64,000 nucleotides of DNA, from positions 15,661 to 79,660 of the forward strand of contig CAVFYJ010000003.1 of NCBI GenBank assembly GCA_963626545.1. Reading direction: 5' to 3'. The DNA is from Anthropogastromicrobium sp963626545. Lineage in GTDB: Bacteria > Bacillota > Clostridia > Lachnospirales > Lachnospiraceae. A program made the position numbers and the translations under genes. A model generated the notes under the pieces. It searched no databases. It was not told where the DNA came from and was given only the letters and a program-made list of their open reading frames with translations. Shown here one piece after another: positions 43,160 to 51,197 of the stretch (the stretch's first letter is position 1; each line of letters opens with the position of its first letter).

Positions 43160-43211
43160 GTTCGTATTCAGCATTAAGGGGCGGCCTTCCCGGCAGCGAA
43201 AGGAGCAGATT

Positions 43212-45125
43212 ATGAAAAATAAGAAAACACTTGCGGTGACACTTGCGGCAGCAATGGCAGCGGCGATGGCACCAACAGCAGCGATGGCAGATGAGACTGA
43301 GGGACTGACATCTTATTACACGTACCAGACAGCAGCCAATGAGATGGAGACATTTTGTATTCAAAATTCCCAGAGTGCAAAGGAACTTCAGGTCTTGACA
43401 AACTGTGTAGACGGACTTCTTTCCATGGACACAAAGGGCGAGCTGATTGCCGGTATTGCAAAAGAGTGGGGTACTGAGGATAATGGAAAGACCTGGACAT
43501 TCAATTTAAGAGATGATGTTACATGGGTTGATTATCAGGGCAATGAGATGGCAAAGCTGACCGCGATGGATTTTGCATATGGTCTTGAGTTTACATTGAA
43601 TTATTGGAAGAACGGAGCAACCAATACTTCCATGCCGATTGAGATGATCGAAGGTGCTTCTGAGTATTATGAGTATACAAAGGGACTTGATGAAGAAGCA
43701 GCTATGAATATCGACATTCAGGAGTTTCTTGATATGACAGGTATTGAAGTGCCGGATGATTATACATTTGTTGTAAACTGTCTGGCAGAGATCCCATATT
43801 TCGATACCGTATGTACATATGCATGTATGTATCCGGTGTCAGGCGCGCTTCTTGAAAGCATTGGTGCAGACGGTTATTTGGCAGCCAGTTACGATCAGAT
43901 CTGGTACGACGGACCGTATACCATCACGGAGTACATTCAGGGCAATGAAAAGATCTTGACCAGAAATGAGTCTTGGTACGATACAGACAGCACAACATTT
44001 GATGAAGTCGTAATTAAGATGGTCGATTCTCTTGATACCGCATTCCAGCTGTATGAGACAGGCGAACTTGATGCAGTAGAGTTGACGGAGAGCAACTTAA
44101 AGATCATCAGCGAGGACGAGAATAACCAGTATCATGATCAGCTTGTTGAGACTCGTCCGGACAAGTATTCCTGGCAGATGAAGTTTAACTTCAATAAGTT
44201 GGATTCCGATGGAAATCCTGATACAAACTGGAATACCGCAATCGCAAATCTGGCATTCCGAAAGAGCCTGTATTACGGACTGGATCTGGAAAGCTACTAT
44301 GCAAGAACAAATGCGATCAATCCGTTAAAGTGTGAGAATAATGCATATACCATGAAGGGACTTTGCTTTACTTCTGATGGTACTGATTATGTAGATCTTG
44401 TTCTTGATAGACTGGGTATCGGAGAGTACAACGGCGAGACAATGGTTCGTCTCGATGCAGACAAGTTTGCTGAGTATAAGGCACAGGCTATCGAGGAACT
44501 GACAGCAGCGGGTGTTACTTTTCCGGTTGAGTGCGATTACTATATCGCAAGCGGCAACCAGACAGCAGCCGATACCGCGCAGGTATTAAAGCAGGCATTC
44601 TCAGAGTCTTTGGGTGATGACTTTATCACATTAAATATTAAAGAATATGTCAGCAGCTTTGCTCAGGAAGTTCGTATTCCTCATCTGTTCTCCATTGCGA
44701 TCAGCGGCTGGGGCGCTGACTATGGTGATCCGCAGAACTTCATGGTTCAGGAAACCTACGGAAATGACAATGCATACTTCTCCACCTCATATACCTATGT
44801 AAATGAGCTGACCGAGGAGGATTCACCAGAGTTGGTGGCAACCTATAAGACCTTTACTGAGATGGTAGATGCAGCAAATGCTATCACAGGAGATATGGAT
44901 GCTCGTTATGAGGCATATGCAGATGCAGAGGCTTACATGATCGAGAACGTGCTGTCATTGCCACTGTACTATAACATTCACTGGCAGCTGACTCACGTAA
45001 ATGATTACAGTAAGGTAAACAGCTTGTATGGTATTATCAGCGGATATCGTTATGTAAACTTCGAGACATCTAAGGATGCTTACACCACCGAGCAGTACGA
45101 TGAATTTGCAGCAACTGCAAACTAA
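43212..45125 (+). CDS. oligopeptide-binding protein (SBP family 5), orphan, no lipobox
   Basis: This 637-residue extracytoplasmic binding protein has a signal peptide of about 26 residues with an Ala-rich core ending AMA before DETEG, and no lipobox. The mature part shows family 5 features: GIAKEWGTEDNGKTWTFNLR and DFAYGLEFT near the start, and LPLYYNIHWQL near the end. Such proteins capture peptides for Opp/Dpp permeases, but no permease gene is nearby. It must share a distant transporter or act alone. The start at 43212 follows AAAGGAG; an upstream ATG at 43122 lies within the terminator hairpin and is rejected. Confidence 0.93.
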   Translation: MKNKKTLAVTLAAAMAAAMAPTAAMADETEGLTSYYTYQTAANEMETFCIQNSQSAKELQVLTNCVDGLLSMDTKGELIAGIAKEWGTEDNGKTWTFNLRDDVTWVDYQGNEMAKLTAMDFAYGLEFTLNYWKNGATNTSMPIEMIEGASEYYEYTKGLDEEAAMNIDIQEFLDMTGIEVPDDYTFVVNCLAEIPYFDTVCTYACMYPVSGALLESIGADGYLAASYDQIWYDGPYTITEYIQGNEKILTRNESWYDTDSTTFDEVVIKMVDSLDTAFQLYETGELDAVELTESNLKIISEDENNQYHDQLVETRPDKYSWQMKFNFNKLDSDGNPDTNWNTAIANLAFRKSLYYGLDLESYYARTNAINPLKCENNAYTMKGLCFTSDGTDYVDLVLDRLGIGEYNGETMVRLDADKFAEYKAQAIEELTAAGVTFPVECDYYIASGNQTAADTAQVLKQAFSESLGDDFITLNIKEYVSSFAQEVRIPHLFSIAISGWGADYGDPQNFMVQETYGNDNAYFSTSYTYVNELTEEDSPELVATYKTFTEMVDAANAITGDMDARYEAYADAEAYMIENVLSLPLYYNIHWQLTHVNDYSKVNSLYGIISGYRYVNFETSKDAYTTEQYDEFAATAN

Positions 45126-45195
45126 ACAGAATAATTCCTAAATTGACAGAAGATAAGTATTCGGAAAATGACATGAACAAAAAGGCATAAATGAG

Positions 45196-45226
45196 GGCAC
45201 CGCTTCGTGATGAGGCGGTGCCTTTT
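45196..45226 (+). terminator. terminator of the oligopeptide-binding protein gene
   Basis: GGCACCGC (45196-45203) pairs with GCGGTGCC (45215-45222), followed by TTTTATAT. Confidence 0.9.
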
Positions 45227-45384
45227 ATATGTGAACCCGAAAGGTTATGAAAGGTCCTTCGACGAATGACTTTTTTGTTCACGGGTCCCCACTACACGCT
45301 TTCAACGTAAGTGTATTTTGACAACGTCCCCGGCTGCATAGCAGACGATTGTCTCAGTAAAGCATATCGTCTCAGGACAAACCA

Positions 45385-45421
45385 CAAAAAAACTGTGATG
45401 AAACTTCACCACAGTTTTTTT
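45385..45421 (-). terminator. bidirectional terminator next to tRNA-Gln
   Basis: ACTGTG and CACAGT form the core of a stem flanked by seven A and seven T. Read on the minus strand it follows the tRNA gene by a few bases. The stretch 45227-45384 has no gene that I recognise. Confidence 0.85.
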
Positions 45422-45427
45422 CAGTAG

Positions 45428-45500
45428 CAGCGCTACCAGGATTCGAACCTGGAAAATGCTGGAGTCAGAGTCCAGTGCCTTACCGTTTGGCGATAGCGCT
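45428..45500 (-). tRNA. tRNA-Gln (anticodon CTG)
   Basis: The minus strand folds into a complete cloverleaf of 73 bases. The acceptor arm is AGCGCTA/TAGCGCT with discriminator G. The D-loop contains AAACGGTAAGG. The anticodon stem CTGGA/TCCAG encloses CTCTGAC, with anticodon CTG reading CAG. The T-arm CCAGG-TTCGAAT-CCTGG is canonical. CCA is not encoded. The G discriminator fits glutamine tRNAs. A terminator follows directly. Confidence 0.93.
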
Positions 45501-45595
45501 TCAAACAACACATTTATAATAATACAGGAATCCCAAAATGTCAAGCACTTTTTTGAAAAATATATAAAATTTTACTTTCTTTTCCCGAAAGGAAA

Positions 45596-45604
45596 TGATA
45601 TAAT
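45596..45604 (+). promoter_or_regulatory. extended -10 promoter of the thioesterase gene
   Basis: TGATATAAT is an extended -10 element. The -35 position holds only TTTCTT, which is tolerable with an extended -10. The gene starts 40 bases downstream. Confidence 0.6.
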
Positions 45605-45643
45605 CATAAGGAGCGGTTTTGCGCTCTGGATGGAGGAACGATT

Positions 45644-46348
45644 ATGTATACATTTACCAGCAGAGTCCGCTTTAGCGAGACCGATGAGGAGGGAAAGCTG
45701 TCACTGGCAGGCATCATGAATTATCTTCAGGATTGCAGTGTTTTTCACTCCGAAGATGTGGGCAATGGAACCGAGGTGTTGCAAAAACGTGATCGGGTGT
45801 GGTTGCTGAATTCGTGGCAGATCATTATAAACGAGCGGCCGAAATGCTGTGAGCCGATCGTAATTGGCACACAGGCTTATAAGTTCAAAGGAACACTTGG
45901 TATGCGAAATTTCTGCATCCAGAGGCCGGACGGTGCGAATTGTGTGATTGCAAATTCAAACTGGGTACTGGTTCAGCGATCTGCGATGCGTCCGGTACGC
46001 ATAACGGAGGAGGATAGCAGTCCGTATGAGCTTGGAGAGCCGTTTGATATGCCGTATGCGGAGCGCAAGATTGCCGCGCCGAAGGATGGTATCGTTATGG
46101 AATCCGTCACCGTGCGTCCAGAGCATCTTGACAGCAATCATCATGTAAACAACACGCAGTATGTGCTGATGGCAAGCCGTTACCTTCCGTCAGATTTTGT
46201 GCTGCATCAGGTGCGGGCCGAGTACCGCTATCAGGCACTTCTGGGCGATACAATGATTCCAGTTGTCACAAAGCAGGATGACGAAACCACTATTGTCCAG
46301 CTAAAAAAGGATGAGCTGACTGCCTACGCAGTCATTGCTTTTCAGTAA
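45644..46348 (+). CDS. acyl-ACP thioesterase
   Basis: This 234-residue double hot-dog enzyme releases fatty acids from acyl carrier protein in the cytoplasm. The N-terminal SETDEEGKLSLAGIMNYLQD and the C-terminal HLDSNHHVNNTQYV, with the Asn-x-His-Val-Asn-Asn active-site motif, are typical of the bacterial FatA/TE family. The ribosome binding site is GGAGG. The gene is separated from cvfB by 143 bases. No fatty acid synthesis genes are adjacent, so it is probably a stand-alone lipid-tuning enzyme. Confidence 0.93.
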   Translation: MYTFTSRVRFSETDEEGKLSLAGIMNYLQDCSVFHSEDVGNGTEVLQKRDRVWLLNSWQIIINERPKCCEPIVIGTQAYKFKGTLGMRNFCIQRPDGANCVIANSNWVLVQRSAMRPVRITEEDSSPYELGEPFDMPYAERKIAAPKDGIVMESVTVRPEHLDSNHHVNNTQYVLMASRYLPSDFVLHQVRAEYRYQALLGDTMIPVVTKQDDETTIVQLKKDELTAYAVIAFQ

Positions 46349-46460
46349 ACTGTAACACCACAGGCAACGATCGGAAAAACAATTGGAAGAAAATGCAATT
46401 GAAAGAGAACACAGCAGTGGATTCGGATGCCTGTAGAAAAAGCGCAAGCTAATACAAAGG

Positions 46461-46491
46461 GCCGCGAAGCTGCGGCAGAATGAGAGGAAAT
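46461..46491 (+). promoter_or_regulatory. hairpin-plus-RBS leader, copy 2
   Basis: GCCGC (46461-46465) and GCGGC (46472-46476) form a stem followed directly by AGAATGAGAGGAAAT and the start codon. The 16 bases from GCGGC onward are almost identical to those before 8737. Confidence 0.65.
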
Positions 46492-47331
46492 ATGATCGAG
46501 TTAGGAAAGATGCAGACGCTGACCGTGCTTCGTACGAAGGAGTTCGGTGTTTACTTGGGACATGAGGGAGAAAGAGAGAGCGTGCTGCTCCCAAGAAAGC
46601 AGGTTCCGGCAGGAACAAAGGAAGGAGACGAGATCGAGGTATTCGTATACAAGGATTCCATGGATCGTATCATCTCCACGACAAAGAGACCACTCCTTGT
46701 AATGGGCGAGATGGCCGTACTGACCGTTAAGGAAAAGACAAGAATCGGCGCATTCTTAGACTGGGGACTGGAGAAGGATCTTCTTCTTCCATTTAAAGAG
46801 CAGACTGTTCCAGTTAGAAGAGGGGAGCATTGCCTAGTAGCATTGTATCTGGATAAGAGCAGCCGTCTGTGTGCGACCATGAAGGTGTACGAGCGTCTTC
46901 GCAATGACAGCCCGTATCAGAAGGGCGATCAGGTAAGCGGAACCGTTTATCGTGTAAACCCGGAGATCGGTGTATTTGTCGCCGTTGACAATCGCTACTT
47001 TGGACTGATTCCAAAGAAGGAAATTTATGACAACTATCGTACTGGTGATGTGATCAATGCACGTGTCACCGAGGTGCGCTCCGATGGTAAGCTGAATCTG
47101 GCTGTTCGTGACAAGGCATATTTACAGATGGACGCAGACAGCGAGACGATTCTGAATGCAATAGAGTCTTTCGGCGGCTATCTTCCATTTGGCGAGAAGG
47201 CAGAGCCGGATAAGATTAAGAGAGAACTTAAGATGAGCAAGAATGCATTTAAGCGTGCGCTTGGCCATCTTCTTAAGGAAGGAAAGATTGAGATCGGTGA
47301 CAACCGTATCAGCTACAGAAAAGAGAAGTGA
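46492..47331 (+). CDS. cvfB: CvfB-like S1 RNA-binding protein
   Basis: This 279-residue cytoplasmic protein has three S1-like beta-barrels: residues 1-60 (FGVYLGHEGERESVLLP), 65-130 (TRIGAFLDWGLEKDLLLP) and 145-210 (IGVFVAVDNRYFGLIP). A C-terminal winged helix follows (SKNAFKRALGHLLKEGKIEI). This is the full CvfB/YitL layout. CvfB binds RNA and affects virulence gene expression in Staphylococcus; its role here is not known. The start at 46492 is preferred over ATG 46480, which overlaps the ribosome binding site. The protease gene follows within two bases of the stop. Confidence 0.93.
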   Translation: MIELGKMQTLTVLRTKEFGVYLGHEGERESVLLPRKQVPAGTKEGDEIEVFVYKDSMDRIISTTKRPLLVMGEMAVLTVKEKTRIGAFLDWGLEKDLLLPFKEQTVPVRRGEHCLVALYLDKSSRLCATMKVYERLRNDSPYQKGDQVSGTVYRVNPEIGVFVAVDNRYFGLIPKKEIYDNYRTGDVINARVTEVRSDGKLNLAVRDKAYLQMDADSETILNAIESFGGYLPFGEKAEPDKIKRELKMSKNAFKRALGHLLKEGKIEIGDNRISYRKEK

Positions 47332-47333
47332 GG

Positions 47334-48275
47334 ATGACAAAAACCGCAAAATTAAATTTAACCTTTTTGATTCTGGCGGCATTTTCAATTGGAGGCTCCT
47401 ATGTATATGCATTGCTGACAAAGGGCATGGAGCTTCCAGTCTATGCAGATCTTCTTGTGGCACAGCTTCTGATTTTGATACCAGTGTGGGGCTATACCAC
47501 AAAGGAGCATATTAATCTGCATAGAGAGATTCGCCATCGCCGATTAGGAATTGGTGCACTCCTTTGTCTGGTCGGTATCACGCTTCTTTCCATGCCTCTT
47601 TTGTCCTTCTTAAATCTATTTAGTTCGATGTTTGTGCCGAATGCAGCAGCAAGTCTGGCGACGCAGATGACAGGCGGACCGGGTTGGATGAATATTCTGT
47701 TTTTGGCAGTCGTTCCGGCATTTAGCGAGGAATTTGTCTTTCGTGGAGTGTTCTTCCATGGATACCGCAGCCATGGCTTTTGGAAGGCAGCGCTGATCAG
47801 CGGTCTGATCTTTGGCTTGATGCATCTGAATTTCAATCAGTTTTCCTATGGATTTGCGATCGGCGTTATCTTTGCAGCTGTCGTTGAGGCATCTGGCAGC
47901 ATTTATGCGTCCATGGTAATCCATTTTCTAATCAATTTCCAGTCAGCACAGGCGATCAATGCATTGAGTACACTGACCGCATCAGGCGTGGATGAGAGTG
48001 CAACACTTCAGATTTCTGGCGCATTTGAGCAGACTTATATGGTTACGGCGGTTGTCATTGTCGGCATCGTTGCAGTTGTGACGACAGTACTTGTTGTATT
48101 ATTAGTGAAGCTTTTGGCAAAATTATGTGACAGAGAGGACTATTTTGCGTGGGTTCTTCACGGTGGTGAGAAAGAAGCACTTGAAAAAAGAGGAACGCGC
48201 AGATTGATTGATCCATTCTTTATCGGTGGTGCGACTATCTGTGTTCTTTTCATGGTGCTTCGTCTGATGCTGTAG
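47334..48275 (+). CDS. CPBP-family intramembrane metalloprotease
   Basis: This 313-residue membrane protein has about eight hydrophobic segments. The CPBP (CAAX/Abi) motifs are complete: FSEEFVFRGVFFHG with the EExxxR signature, then GLIFGLMHLNFNQF and SMVIHFLINF with the metal-binding histidines. The substrate is unknown; family members act in peptide maturation or self-immunity. I use ATG 47334, while GTG 47328 would overlap the cvfB stop. Either start implies coupling to cvfB. The 3' end overlaps the convergent regulator gene by 26 bases. Confidence 0.9.
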   Translation: MTKTAKLNLTFLILAAFSIGGSYVYALLTKGMELPVYADLLVAQLLILIPVWGYTTKEHINLHREIRHRRLGIGALLCLVGITLLSMPLLSFLNLFSSMFVPNAAASLATQMTGGPGWMNILFLAVVPAFSEEFVFRGVFFHGYRSHGFWKAALISGLIFGLMHLNFNQFSYGFAIGVIFAAVVEASGSIYASMVIHFLINFQSAQAINALSTLTASGVDESATLQISGAFEQTYMVTAVVIVGIVAVVTTVLVVLLVKLLAKLCDREDYFAWVLHGGEKEALEKRGTRRLIDPFFIGGATICVLFMVLRLML

Positions 48276-48675
48276 TGGCTGAGCTTCGCAGATGCTCCAG
48301 ATAGGTGTGAATCAGCTGGTAACAGTCTTTTGCCTCTCGTGGTGTGCAGGAGACGAGCAGCAGACCAATGTCGCGTCGAATGCGGTAGTGCTCCGGCTCT
48401 GCAACGATGTTTTGGGAGACGGATGCGGCCGTGTCTGGTGTTTCTAAACCCTCCAGCAGATAATCATAGGAGATATGGGTCTTTTCATGCAGGCGGTTCA
48501 TGATGCTTCGTGAGACCGGTCGTGTGCCGCGCTCAAGAGCACCTAGGTAGCTCGGTGAAATTCCAAGCAACCGAGCAAATTCAGCCTGTGTCATGCCGAG
48601 AGCGATTCGCTCATTTCGGATGCGATGGCCGATTAACAGACTGTAAGTGGATTCATATGAGTAATGTGGGTTCAT
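48250..48675 (-). CDS. Xre-family transcriptional regulator
   Basis: This 141-residue protein has a helix-turn-helix at about residues 15-70 (IALGMTQAEFARLLGISPSY, then LGALERGTRPVS). The C-terminal half (VAEPEHYRIRRDIGLLLVSC onward) is not a domain I recognise. The start at 48675 follows ACGGAGC; an ATG at 48741 has no site. It is convergent with the CPBP protease gene and divergent from the YitT gene, but no target can be named. Confidence 0.88.
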   Translation of the reverse strand: MNPHYSYESTYSLLIGHRIRNERIALGMTQAEFARLLGISPSYLGALERGTRPVSRSIMNRLHEKTHISYDYLLEGLETPDTAASVSQNIVAEPEHYRIRRDIGLLLVSCTPREAKDCYQLIHTYLEHLRSSATTASDEAP

Positions 48676-48834
48676 AAAGGCTCCGTTTCTATATGTAGTA
48701 TAATAAGAAGAAAGTATGCAATGGCAAGTATGGAATAGCATAGTGAAGTGCCGTTTTGTTACCTGTTTTATCGGGTAACAGATGGGCGACGAATAATTGT
48801 ACTTTGAGAAGAAGTATAAAAGAATATGAGGAAA

Positions 48835-48876
48835 AAAGAAAGGAAAATCCCTCGCAGGATTTTGCTTTCTTTGTCT
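48835..48876 (+). terminator. terminator-like hairpin in the YitT gene leader
   Basis: AAAGAAAG-G-AAAATCC pairs with GGATTTT-G-CTTTCTTT around CTCGCA (one G-G mismatch), followed by GTCTTTT. It ends only a few bases before the ribosome binding site AAGGAG of the gene at 48891, so it may act as an attenuator. Confidence 0.7.
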
Positions 48877-48890
48877 TTTAAGGAGAAAAT

Positions 48891-49769
48891 ATGCTAAGAA
48901 AACTTATAATTCGACAAAGAAAACTTGCAGAATATCTGCTGATTTTGGCAGGCGCAGCGATTATGGCAGTCTCACTGCAGTTTTTCTTAGATCCAGATGG
49001 ACTGGTTCCAGGTGGTTTTACTGGAATTGCAATTATTGTGAAGGAACTGACACACGGCTTGGTGCCAGATGGCATTCCGCTGTGGGTGACAAACCTGTTG
49101 CTCAACATACCGATGATTCCGATTGTGTTAAAAATCAAGGGTTGGGATTTCGCAAAGCGCACGCTGGCTGGATCACTTCTTCTTTCATTCTGGCTGGCTG
49201 TGATTCCGTATGTGCCGCTAATGGAAGAGCCGGATCTGTTTTTTACAGCTGTTTTTGGCGGTGTGACCATGGGAATCGGCGTTGGCCTTGTATTTTTAGG
49301 AAAGGGAACGACAGGCGGCACCGATATGTGCGGCGCGATTCTTCAGCACTTTTTCCCTCATATTTCATTGCCGCAGCTGATGCAGTTACTTGATGTAATT
49401 ATCACGGCTGTCGGTGCATTTGTCTTCGGTGCACGCATTGCACTCTATTCAATTGTGGTGGTTTACCTGACAGCGAAGGTTTCCGATCGTATGATGGAGG
49501 GCAGCACCTCATCAAAAATGCTTTATATCATTTCCGATCAGGCGAAAACGATTGCGGATCGAATCATGAATGAACTGGGCAGAGGGGTCACTGGACTGCA
49601 TGGTTGCGGCATGTACACCAATCAGGACAAAACAATCCTCATTTGTGTCATTGCTCCTCGTGAAATTGCACGTATAAAAGATGCCGTTTTGGAGGTAGAT
49701 AGCAAGGCGTTCGTGATAGTGAACGACTCGAGAGAGGTACTTGGTGAAGGATTTGTAGAGATGTACTAA
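48891..49769 (+). CDS. YitT-family membrane protein
   Basis: This 292-residue protein has five to six hydrophobic segments in the first 190 residues (LILAGAAIMAVSLQFFLDPD first) and a C-terminal cytoplasmic domain of about 90 residues of the DUF2179 type (GRGVTGLHGCGMYTNQDKTI). The segment FLGKGTTGGTDMCGAIL is a family hallmark. YitT proteins are common in Firmicutes and have no settled function. The start follows AAGGAG. The hairpin in the leader suggests conditional expression. Confidence 0.93.
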   Translation: MLRKLIIRQRKLAEYLLILAGAAIMAVSLQFFLDPDGLVPGGFTGIAIIVKELTHGLVPDGIPLWVTNLLLNIPMIPIVLKIKGWDFAKRTLAGSLLLSFWLAVIPYVPLMEEPDLFFTAVFGGVTMGIGVGLVFLGKGTTGGTDMCGAILQHFFPHISLPQLMQLLDVIITAVGAFVFGARIALYSIVVVYLTAKVSDRMMEGSTSSKMLYIISDQAKTIADRIMNELGRGVTGLHGCGMYTNQDKTILICVIAPREIARIKDAVLEVDSKAFVIVNDSREVLGEGFVEMY

Positions 49770-49942
49770 AAAAGGCACTTTCAACCTATTAACAAAATGT
49801 GAAATATATGTGTACAACATAGATAAAAATGTTGCTTCTTTTTTGGTAAAAAACAGTATGGTAAAAAAGTATGAAATCATGTATGATAATCATATCAGAA
49901 AACTGACTGTCAACAGTTTCGAAAATTAGGGAGGAAATTCAA

Positions 49943-51049
49943 ATGGCAAGTTTGTCTTTAAAGAATGTAACTAAGGTTTATCCAAACGGCTTTGTTGGCG
50001 TTAAGGATTTCAACCTTGAGATCGCAGATAAGGAATTTATCATCTTCGTAGGACCGTCTGGTTGTGGTAAGTCTACTACCCTTCGTATGATCGCAGGTCT
50101 GGAGGAAATTTCTTCTGGTGAGTTAAAGATCGGTGATAAGGTCGTTAACGATGTAGAGCCGAAGGACAGAGATATCGCGATGGTATTCCAGAACTACGCT
50201 CTGTATCCGCATATGTCCGTATATGATAACATGGCATTCGGTCTGAAGTTAAGAAAGGTTCCGAAGGCTGAGATTGATAAGCTGGTTCATGAGGCAGCTA
50301 AGATCCTTGATATCGAGCATCTGCTTGATCGTAAGCCGAAGGCTCTTTCTGGTGGTCAGAGACAGCGTGTTGCTATGGGTCGTGCAATCGTGCGTGAGCC
50401 TAAGGTATTCCTGATGGACGAGCCTCTGTCCAACTTGGATGCAAAGCTTCGTGTACAGATGAGAATCGAGATCTCCAAGCTGCATCAGAGATTAGGTACA
50501 ACCATCATCTACGTAACACATGACCAGACCGAGGCTATGACTCTGGGTACCAGAATCGTTGTTCTGAAGGATGGTGTTATCCAGCAGGTAGATACTCCGC
50601 AGAACCTGTACGATAAGCCGGCTAACAAGTTCGTTGCTGGATTCATCGGTTCTCCGCAGATGAACCTGATCGATGCTAAGGTTGTTCAGGTAGGCAACAA
50701 GGTACATGTTCAGTTTGGTAACGCTGACATCACTCTGCCAGATGAGAAGGGTAAGGTTCTGGTTCAGAAGGGTTATGTTGGTAAGGAAGTTTGCTTCGGT
50801 ATCCGTCCAGAGGATATCCATGATGGTGACATGAGCAACTATCCGGGTGCTACTATTTCTGCTACCATCCGTGTATATGAGCTTCTGGGTGCTGAGGTAT
50901 TCCTGTACTTCGATATTAACGAGACAAGCTTCACCGCTCGTGTAAACCCGAGAACAACTGCTAGACCGGGCGATACTCTGACCCTTGGTCTTGACCTGAG
51001 CAGAATCCATATCTTTGATAAGGACAGCGAGCTGGTTGTATTAAACTAA
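49943..51049 (+). CDS. msmX: MsmX/UgpC-like sugar ABC transporter ATPase
   Basis: This 368-residue ATPase is of the type shared by several CUT1 sugar importers. Walker A is GPSGCGKST, the signature LSGGQRQRVAMGRA, Walker B VFLMDEPLSNLDAK and the H-loop YVTHDQTEAMTLG. The C-terminal 130 residues form TOBE-like regulatory domains (FGIRPEDIHD). It stands alone with its own terminator, as multitask ATPases usually do. The CUT1 system at 13616-17874 has no ATPase and is a likely client. Codon use suggests high expression. The start follows GGGAGG. Confidence 0.95.
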   Translation: MASLSLKNVTKVYPNGFVGVKDFNLEIADKEFIIFVGPSGCGKSTTLRMIAGLEEISSGELKIGDKVVNDVEPKDRDIAMVFQNYALYPHMSVYDNMAFGLKLRKVPKAEIDKLVHEAAKILDIEHLLDRKPKALSGGQRQRVAMGRAIVREPKVFLMDEPLSNLDAKLRVQMRIEISKLHQRLGTTIIYVTHDQTEAMTLGTRIVVLKDGVIQQVDTPQNLYDKPANKFVAGFIGSPQMNLIDAKVVQVGNKVHVQFGNADITLPDEKGKVLVQKGYVGKEVCFGIRPEDIHDGDMSNYPGATISATIRVYELLGAEVFLYFDINETSFTARVNPRTTARPGDTLTLGLDLSRIHIFDKDSELVVLN

Positions 51050-51073
51050 TCGAAACTGTTTAAGAAGTTTTGA

Positions 51074-51111
51074 GGGGAAATGTAAAAAAATTACATTTCC
51101 CCTTTTTTTTT
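51074..51111 (+). terminator. terminator of msmX
   Basis: GGGGAAATGTAA pairs perfectly with TTACATTTCCCC around five A, followed by nine T. Confidence 0.95.
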
Positions 51112-51167
51112 CTCCGAAAATGTTATACAATATAGGGAGGAATGGCGGTAAGCTGTGAAAACTATAA

Positions 51168-51197
51168 GCTGCTACGGCGGCGGAATGTGAGGAAAGT
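51168..51197 (+). promoter_or_regulatory. hairpin-plus-RBS leader, copy 3
   Basis: GCTGC (51168-51172) can pair with GCGGC (51177-51181), one wobble, followed by GGAATGTGAGGAAAGT and the start codon. The layout matches copies at 8695 and 46461, with more sequence change. A TATACAAT -10 candidate lies at 51124-51131. Confidence 0.5.

Noticed and set aside
43122..43211. N-terminal extension of the oligopeptide-binding protein
   Set aside because: The extra 30 codons lie across the terminator hairpin, and the ATG at 43212 has a good AAAGGAG site and begins a normal signal peptide.
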